The notes under the pieces were generated by a model. That model searched no databases. It was not told the origin of the DNA and was given only the letters and a program-made list of their open reading frames with translations. From assembly GCF_004322775.1 (NCBI RefSeq), contig NZ_CP036403.1:1488001-1552000 (forward strand): a stretch of DNA of 64,000 nucleotides. Reading direction: 5' to 3'. Source of the DNA: Ornithinimicrobium sufpigmenti (GTDB lineage: Bacteria; Actinomycetota; Actinomycetes; Actinomycetales; Dermatophilaceae). Position numbers and translations under genes: made by a program. Positions 59,455 to 64,000 of the stretch are shown piece by piece. Numbering within the stretch: position 1 is the first letter of the stretch; each line of letters begins with the position of its first letter.

Positions 59455-59848
59455 GCAGGTCCAGGCGCACCGAGCGCTCGGCGTTGTCGACGTTGAGGTC
59501 GACCAGGCAGATGCTCTGCCACGTGCCCAGCATCAGCCGGCCGTCCTCGACCGGCACCGTGGCGTAGGGCGGCAGGAACGCCGGCATGACGTGCGAGCGG
59601 CCGTGGCCGCGCGAGCCGTGCGCGTGGATCCACCGGTCGTCGGCGGGGAGCAGGTCGGCGAGGGCGGCCAGCAGGTCGTCGTCCGAGCCCGAGCCGGTCT
59701 CGATGACCGCCAGCCCGGCGGTCGCGTGCGGGACGAAGACGTGCAGCAGCCCGTCGCCGTGGCCACGGACGAACTCGGCGCAGTCGCCGGTGAGGTCGTG
59801 CACGACCTCGTGGCCGCCCGTCCGCACGGTCAGCGTGGTGGTCCTCAT
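59444..59848 (-). CDS. YjbQ/UPF0047 family protein
   Basis: A 134-residue protein of the UPF0047 family. VFVPHATAGLAVIE (conserved His and Thr), ADDRWIHAHGSRGHGRSHVMPAFLPP (conserved His residues) and LMLGTWQSICLVDLN are its signatures. Members show secondary thiamine-phosphate-synthase activity in vitro; the true role is unclear. Full length for the family. ATG 59848 starts MRTTTLTVRT. About 66 bases separate it from the BCCT gene stop upstream on the same strand. Confidence 0.93.
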   Translation of the reverse strand: MRTTTLTVRTGGHEVVHDLTGDCAEFVRGHGDGLLHVFVPHATAGLAVIETGSGSDDDLLAALADLLPADDRWIHAHGSRGHGRSHVMPAFLPPYATVPVEDGRLMLGTWQSICLVDLNVDNAERSVRLDLLSG

Positions 59849-59914
59849 GGTGCGGGTCTCCTCCTGGGTGGGTCGGCGGACGTGAAGGGATCAGTCGGCG
59901 CGTCAGTCGGTGGA

Positions 59915-61825
59915 TCAGTCGGCGGAGCGGTCGCCGCCGGGTCGTCGGGTCAGCCCGTCGGGCCGGGTCACCGGGCGCCGGCGACCACGCCCGATGCGGC
60001 GTCGACGGGTGCGGGCGTCGGTGTCGTCCTCGGTCTGGACCGCTGGGGCCTCCTCCGGCTCTGCCGGCTCCACGAACACCTCGTTGCCGTCGGCGTCGCG
60101 CAGGACGACGGCCCTGTAAGCGGCCGTCTCGGGAGCCGCGATGATCTGGCCCTCCTCGGTGACGTAGTGCGGATCGCGCTCCACCGTGGCCTCGGTGTAG
60201 ACGTCCTCGCCCTCCTCGCGCCGTCGTTCGGCCTCGTCCGGGGGCAGGACCTGTCGCCACTGCTTGGTGGCCAGGGGCAGCAGCTCACCGGCGTCCTCGC
60301 GCATGGCGCGGTTCAGCGCCCACATCATCAGGTAGCCCATGGCGAAGAAGGGCAGGCCGACGATGGTGATGAAGTCCTGCAGCGAGTCCAGGCCGGCGTC
60401 GGGGGAGAAGGTGAGCAGGACGGCGGCGACCACCCCGATGGCCAGCGCCCAGATGACCCGCTGCATGACCGGGACGCGGGAGTCGTCGTCGTGGCCCCGA
60501 GCCATCGAGTCCAGGACCATGGAGGCCGAGTCCATCGAGGTGACGAAGAAGAACGCCACGAGGACGATCGCGAAGACCGACGTGGCTGTCGTCCACGGGA
60601 AGTGGGCGAGGAACTCGAACAGCGCGACCTCGGGCCCCTCGTTGAGCACCGAGTCGACGAGCTGGCCGCCACCGTCGGCGTTGTTGATGATGTCGAAGCT
60701 GGCGAAGGCGATGACGCCGTACCAGATGACCGAGAAGCTGACCGGGGCCAGGAGCACACCCGTGATGAACTCGCGCACCGTCCGGCCCCGGGAGATGCGG
60801 GCGATGAAGATGCCGACGAAGGGGCTCCAGGTGATGGTCCAGGCCCAGTAGAAGATGGTCCAGCTCTGCTGCCAGCCGACGTTGTCGTCGAAGGCGTCGT
60901 TCCAGAACGCCAGACCGGGCAGGCTCTGGGCGTAGTAGCCCACGGACTCGATCGTCCCGCGCAGCAGGTGCAGCGTGGGGCCGGCCAGCAGGACGAAGAG
61001 CATCAGCCCGACCGCCGCCAGGATGTTGACGTTCGAGAGGACCTTGATCCCCTTCTCCAGGCCGAGCGCGACCGAGATGAGGGCGGTGAGGGAGACGACC
61101 GCGACGATCATGATGATCGACAGGGAGTTCTGGCCGATGCCCAGCACCGCGGCCAGGCCGGCGTTGATCTGCAGGGTCCCGAGCGCGATCGAGACCGCGA
61201 CGCCGAAGAGCGTGCCGACGATCGCGACGATGTCGATGGCCTTGCCGACGGGGCCGTGGATGCCCTTGTCACCGAGCAGGGGGTGGAACAGCGAGCTGAC
61301 CCGGGGCGGCAGGTTGCGCTGGTAGATGAAGTAGGCGAAGGCCAGGGAGGGCAGGGCGAAGATCGTCCAGGTGTGCAGGCCGAAGTGGTAGAGGGTGAAG
61401 CTGATCGCCTGCTGCGCGGCCTCCTGGGTCTCGCCCTCGACGTCGGCCATCGGTGGGTTGGCGAAGTGGTTGACCGGCTCGGCGACCCCCCAGAACAGCA
61501 GGATCGTGCCGATGCCCGCCGCGAAGAGCATCGCGAACCAGGCGATGAAGGAGTGCTCGGGCGGCTCGTCCTTCGGGGACAGCCGGATCCGCCCGAACCG
61601 GCTGGCGGCGGTGAAGACCAGGTAGATGAGGAAGACCGTCACGCCGAGGATGTAGAACCAGCCGAGGTTGGTGATGATCCAGCTCGAGCCTGAGGCGAAG
61701 ACGCTGGAGGCCTGGGTCGGGAAGGCCAGGGTCAGCACGATGAAGACGACGGACACCGCGAAGGACCCGAAGAAGATCGTGGGCGACGTCCGCAGACCGA
61801 GCTTGTCGTGCAGTGACCTGAGCAT
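59915..61825 (-). CDS. BCCT family transporter
   Basis: A 636-residue betaine/carnitine/choline carrier with 12 helices. FAAGIGTILLFWGVAEPVNHF and WAWTITWSPFVGIFIARISRGRTVREF are the family hallmarks, the latter with the substrate-cage Trp residues. The last 120 residues are a long hydrophilic tail with many Glu and Arg residues, reminiscent of the regulatory tails of osmosensing BetP-type carriers. ATG 61825 (MLRSLHDK) follows GGAAGG; an in-frame extension upstream to 61915 is less likely. It probably imports compatible solutes such as betaine during osmotic stress. Confidence 0.93.
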   Translation of the reverse strand: MLRSLHDKLGLRTSPTIFFGSFAVSVVFIVLTLAFPTQASSVFASGSSWIITNLGWFYILGVTVFLIYLVFTAASRFGRIRLSPKDEPPEHSFIAWFAMLFAAGIGTILLFWGVAEPVNHFANPPMADVEGETQEAAQQAISFTLYHFGLHTWTIFALPSLAFAYFIYQRNLPPRVSSLFHPLLGDKGIHGPVGKAIDIVAIVGTLFGVAVSIALGTLQINAGLAAVLGIGQNSLSIIMIVAVVSLTALISVALGLEKGIKVLSNVNILAAVGLMLFVLLAGPTLHLLRGTIESVGYYAQSLPGLAFWNDAFDDNVGWQQSWTIFYWAWTITWSPFVGIFIARISRGRTVREFITGVLLAPVSFSVIWYGVIAFASFDIINNADGGGQLVDSVLNEGPEVALFEFLAHFPWTTATSVFAIVLVAFFFVTSMDSASMVLDSMARGHDDDSRVPVMQRVIWALAIGVVAAVLLTFSPDAGLDSLQDFITIVGLPFFAMGYLMMWALNRAMREDAGELLPLATKQWRQVLPPDEAERRREEGEDVYTEATVERDPHYVTEEGQIIAAPETAAYRAVVLRDADGNEVFVEPAEPEEAPAVQTEDDTDARTRRRRIGRGRRRPVTRPDGLTRRPGGDRSAD

Positions 61826-61947
61826 GATGACCTTCCAGCCGACGGACGGTGACCACCCCCGATGTGCGGCGGCCCGGGACGCGATCCACCGTAACGAAAG
61901 ACCGCAGGTGGGCAACCTGAGCGGCTCCGGACGGCATACTGTGCCCG

Positions 61948-62637
61948 GTGCGGCACTTCTTCCGGCACGAGGTGGACCCGTTGGTGATCGGCGGCCCCGA
62001 CCACCGCGCCTACCTCGTCTTCTACCTCACCCTGCTGGTGCTGCTGGTGTCCGCCCGCGACCTGGTGCGGCGCCGGCAGGAGCTGGTGCGCCGGACGCTG
62101 GTGCTGGTGACCGTGGCGCAGCAGCTGGTGATGTATGGCGTCCACCTGACCCGTGGCGACCGCTGGGACCAGGCGCTGCCGCTGCACGTGTGCCGGGTGT
62201 GCACGCTGCTGGGTCTGGTCTGGCTGCTGACCGGCGAGGACGGGGCCATGCAGGTCGCCTTCTACCTCGGCCTGTTCGCCTACGGCAGCCTGGCCTACCC
62301 CTACGGGATCGAGCCGCGGGACCACGTCATGGGGTGGAGCTTCGTGGTCAACCACTCCCTGACCCTGCTGCTGCCGGTGTACGCCGGGATCGTGCACGGC
62401 TGGCGGCCCCACCTGCGCGGCCTGCGCTGGTCCTACCTGACCTTCCTGGGCTACCTGGCGGTCGCGGACCTCACCAACCGCCGGACCGGCGGCAACTACT
62501 TCTACCTGCAGGACCGGCCCGTCCTGCGCTCGCTGTCGCACCGGCGTTACCTCGCGACCGTCGCGGCCGGCGCGGGCGTCCTGTTCGGTGCAGGGTATGC
62601 CGTCTCGCGGCTCTGGTCCGGGCCGCGCCTACCATGA
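61948..62637 (+). CDS. TIGR02206/YwaF-type integral membrane protein (second copy)
   Basis: A 229-residue membrane protein related to the one at 133-828. Shared blocks are LPLHVCRVCTLLGL, a central VVNHSLTLLLPVYAG, TNRRTGGNYFYLQDRP and a C-terminal GYAVSRL. GTG 61948 gives MRHFFRHEVDP. It lies divergently from the BCCT gene (about 120 bases) with the promoter(s) between. Function unknown. Confidence 0.85.
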   Translation: MRHFFRHEVDPLVIGGPDHRAYLVFYLTLLVLLVSARDLVRRRQELVRRTLVLVTVAQQLVMYGVHLTRGDRWDQALPLHVCRVCTLLGLVWLLTGEDGAMQVAFYLGLFAYGSLAYPYGIEPRDHVMGWSFVVNHSLTLLLPVYAGIVHGWRPHLRGLRWSYLTFLGYLAVADLTNRRTGGNYFYLQDRPVLRSLSHRRYLATVAAGAGVLFGAGYAVSRLWSGPRLP

Positions 62638-62671
62638 CGGTGTCGACGTGGACGAGAGAGCGGTGAGCGCG

Positions 62672-62794
62672 ATGGACAACGTCTGGACGATCGTGGTGAT
62701 GGTGCTGCTCGGGGTCCCGCTGTTCCTCGGTCTCCGCTACCTGGCTACCAGGCGGGCGATCGACCGGGCGCGGCGGCGGCAGTCGGGCCGGTGA
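62672..62794 (+). CDS. Small single-helix membrane protein
   Basis: A 40-residue protein: MDNVWTIVVMVLLGVPLFLG is one hydrophobic helix followed by an Arg-rich cytoplasmic tail. ATG 62672 has a GAGAGAG region about 13 bases upstream; GTG 62663 or 62648 would give slightly longer versions. It lies between the TIGR02206 gene and the next unknown gene in the same direction. It is short, so it could be missed by automated annotation; the helix-plus-basic-tail pattern supports a real protein. Confidence 0.55.
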   Translation: MDNVWTIVVMVLLGVPLFLGLRYLATRRAIDRARRRQSGR

Positions 62795-62842
62795 GCCGCT
62801 GGCTAGGCAGGGTGGCAGCGGTTCTGACCGGGAGGCGCTGAC

Positions 62843-63679
62843 GTGGGGCGGTTGATCTTCCTGGTCGCCCTCGTGGCGCTGCTGGCACTGGTCGTCATCG
62901 TCGTGCTGCGGGCCCGGGACGCCCTGGTCGACCGGGCCGACCGGGCCGCCCGCATCGGTCCGGACCAGCGCCGGCAGCAGGCCCTGGAGGAGGCCCGACA
63001 GCGGTTGCGCGCTGCGGAGAAGAGCCACGCCAAGCGGGTCCGGCGGGCTCGCAAGCAGGTCACCGTGGCGGGCCGCGACCTCGTCCTCGCCAAGGTGGGG
63101 CCGCTGGTCCTGGGCGCCTGCACCCTCACGGTGAAGAAGAGGATGTACGAGCTCAGCCCCTCCACCGTCTTCCGGGTCGACGTCGAGGGGGAGATCAGGC
63201 AGGTGGTCACCCGGCGCGGGGACGGCGGGAAGCCGGAGAAGACCGTGCGCGACGACCAGCGGGAGGTCTTCGTGACGATCAGCGACGACGCCTGGGCCGA
63301 CGTGGTCAAGCTGCCCCCTACCCAGCTGGAGGGCGCCCGGCGACTGCAGGCCGTCGGTGAGGCCGCGGTCCGCAACCTGCAGACCGCCCGGGACGAGCGG
63401 GACGTCCGCATCCTCGCCGCCGAGGCTGAGCTGGAGAGCGTCCTGACCGACACCGCTGACGTGGACGCAGCCCGGATGACGGTGGAGGACCTCGAGGGGG
63501 TCGGGCCCCGGCGGATCGACGTTCCCGAGCCGCCGACGCAGGCAGCGGATGCTCTGGACACGCCGGACGGTCGAACCCAGGCGGGCGACGCCGCCCCCGG
63601 TCACCACGCTGACGACGGCCCTGACGACGACCCTGACGACGGCCCGTACGACGACCCCTACGGGCGCGAAGAGCGCTGA
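62843..63679 (+). CDS. Unrecognised membrane-anchored coiled-coil protein
   Basis: A 278-residue protein I do not recognise. Residues 3-24 are a transmembrane helix, 30-75 a basic, Ala/Arg/Glu-rich helix with heptad-like pattern, 78-165 a small beta-rich module (GPLVLGACTLTVKKRMYELS to VFVTISDDAWADVVKL), 168-200 another helix, and the C-terminus an Asp/Pro-rich disordered tail with DDGPDDDPDDGP-type repeats. GTG 62843 follows GGGAGG. The topology suggests a soluble domain anchored by its N-terminus to the membrane. Confidence 0.8.
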   Translation: MGRLIFLVALVALLALVVIVVLRARDALVDRADRAARIGPDQRRQQALEEARQRLRAAEKSHAKRVRRARKQVTVAGRDLVLAKVGPLVLGACTLTVKKRMYELSPSTVFRVDVEGEIRQVVTRRGDGGKPEKTVRDDQREVFVTISDDAWADVVKLPPTQLEGARRLQAVGEAAVRNLQTARDERDVRILAAEAELESVLTDTADVDAARMTVEDLEGVGPRRIDVPEPPTQAADALDTPDGRTQAGDAAPGHHADDGPDDDPDDGPYDDPYGREER

Positions 63680-63685
63680 CCGGGC

Positions 63686-64000
63686 TCAGCGCCGGACCGG
63701 CAGCACCTGCAGCCCGTCCGCGCCGGCCACGACCACCAGGTCCCCGGCGGGAGCGGCGTCGAGAGCCCCGACCAGGTCGTCGAGCGACCACGGCGCGGCG
63801 CCGTCGTCGGCCCGGACGACGAGCCGCGCCTGCGCGCCCGTGCGTCGGGCCAGCTCGGCCACGACATCGGGCGCATCGGCACCGACGAGCAGCACCCGAC
63901 GGTCGAGGCTCTCCCGATCCTGGCGGCCCCCGGCCGTGGCCGACGCGGTCGTCTCCTCCGGCGCCAGAGCCCGGTCGGCCCGGAAGACCGTCCAGTGGTA
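63686..64000 (-). CDS. C-terminal part of an unidentified protein
   Basis: An open frame enters from the right edge on the minus strand and stops at 63686. The 104 visible residues end in VVVAGADGLQVLPVRR and include VLLVGADAPDVVAELARR, an alternating hydrophobic pattern compatible with a Rossmann-like fold. A short Ala/Glu/Arg linker precedes it. No family could be assigned, and the start is outside the window. It converges on the unknown gene to its left with a 6-base gap. Confidence 0.6.
   Translation of the reverse strand, partial: YHWTVFRADRALAPEETTASATAGGRQDRESLDRRVLLVGADAPDVVAELARRTGAQARLVVRADDGAAPWSLDDLVGALDAAPAGDLVVVAGADGLQVLPVRR

Noticed and set aside
59591..61693. Open frame of 700 codons antisense to the BCCT gene
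   Set aside because: Asp/Arg/Gly-rich mirror of a membrane-protein frame; the sense frame has the BCCT hallmarks.
1..64000. Prophage, IS element, integron, tRNA or rRNA
   Set aside because: No transposase, integrase, terminal inverted repeats, phage structural genes or RNA-gene signatures were seen on either strand. The only mobile-like item is the degraded DUF222/HNH gene, which has no detectable boundaries.

Overview
The window is about 64 kb of very GC-rich DNA with dense coding on both strands. Starts are often GTG, neighbouring genes overlap by 1-4 nt, and introns and phage genes are absent. The gene families (DUF222-type HNH genes, CaiB/BaiF CoA-transferases, a Srs-like type III PKS cluster, GH15 trehalase/glucoamylase-like enzyme, BCCT carrier) point to a high-GC actinobacterium. 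My best guess is an aerobic heterotroph of the Intrasporangiaceae/Ornithinimicrobium-Serinicoccus type; this comes from family content and composition only. I saw no rRNA, tRNA, CRISPR array, IS element or prophage.

Region by region. 1-5.4 kb: a TIGR02206-type membrane protein, an OafA-like acyltransferase with an SGNH tail, and a molybdenum hydroxylase large subunit without its usual partner subunits, all linked by 4-nt overlaps. 5.7-12.5 kb: two aldehyde dehydrogenases (one ALDH7-like), an MFS carrier, a SLOG-DUF429 fusion and a zinc alcohol dehydrogenase. 12.6-14.2 kb: a decayed DUF222/HNH gene. 14.3-23.4 kb: a third aldehyde dehydrogenase with a coding tandem repeat, a Tat-lipoprotein amidohydrolase, an aldo/keto reductase, a GH15 enzyme, a DEAD-box RNA helicase and an unknown membrane-anchored protein. 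23.4-30.1 kb: acyl-CoA metabolism, with an HMG-CoA-lyase-like enzyme and CoA-transferase divergent from an aminotransferase, then a second CoA-transferase plus TetR regulator divergent from a glutaryl-CoA-dehydrogenase-like gene. Both divergent gaps carry palindromic operator candidates.

30.1-46.2 kb is the most coherent and most interesting region. It holds a uronate-dehydrogenase-like gene, the complete nickel-pincer cofactor set (larC, larB, larE), a LarA-family enzyme with all catalytic residues at the expected spacing, 6-phosphogluconate dehydrogenase overlapping larE, a LacI regulator, a complete TRAP transporter, glucuronate isomerase (uxaC) and a fructuronate-reductase-type dehydrogenase. 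I infer a hexuronate route in which TRAP imports uronate, UxaC and the dehydrogenase make D-mannonate, and the LarA homologue epimerises it at C2 to D-gluconate. Gluconate would then enter the pentose phosphate pathway through a kinase (not in the window) and Gnd, bypassing mannonate dehydratase and KDPG aldolase. Shared 10-bp-phased GGCAAC boxes lie upstream of lacI/gnd and between larA and the TRAP operon.

46.2-64 kb: a winged-helix protein, a SNF2-type helicase, an HTH-less CarH/AerR-like cobalamin photosensor, a type III polyketide synthase cluster (flavoprotein, methyltransferase, PKS, divergent UbiA prenyltransferase and phytoene-desaturase-like oxidoreductase) resembling phenolic-lipid loci, then an SDR, DUF72, epoxide-hydrolase-like, YjbQ and BCCT genes, a second TIGR02206 protein and unknown membrane proteins up to the right edge.
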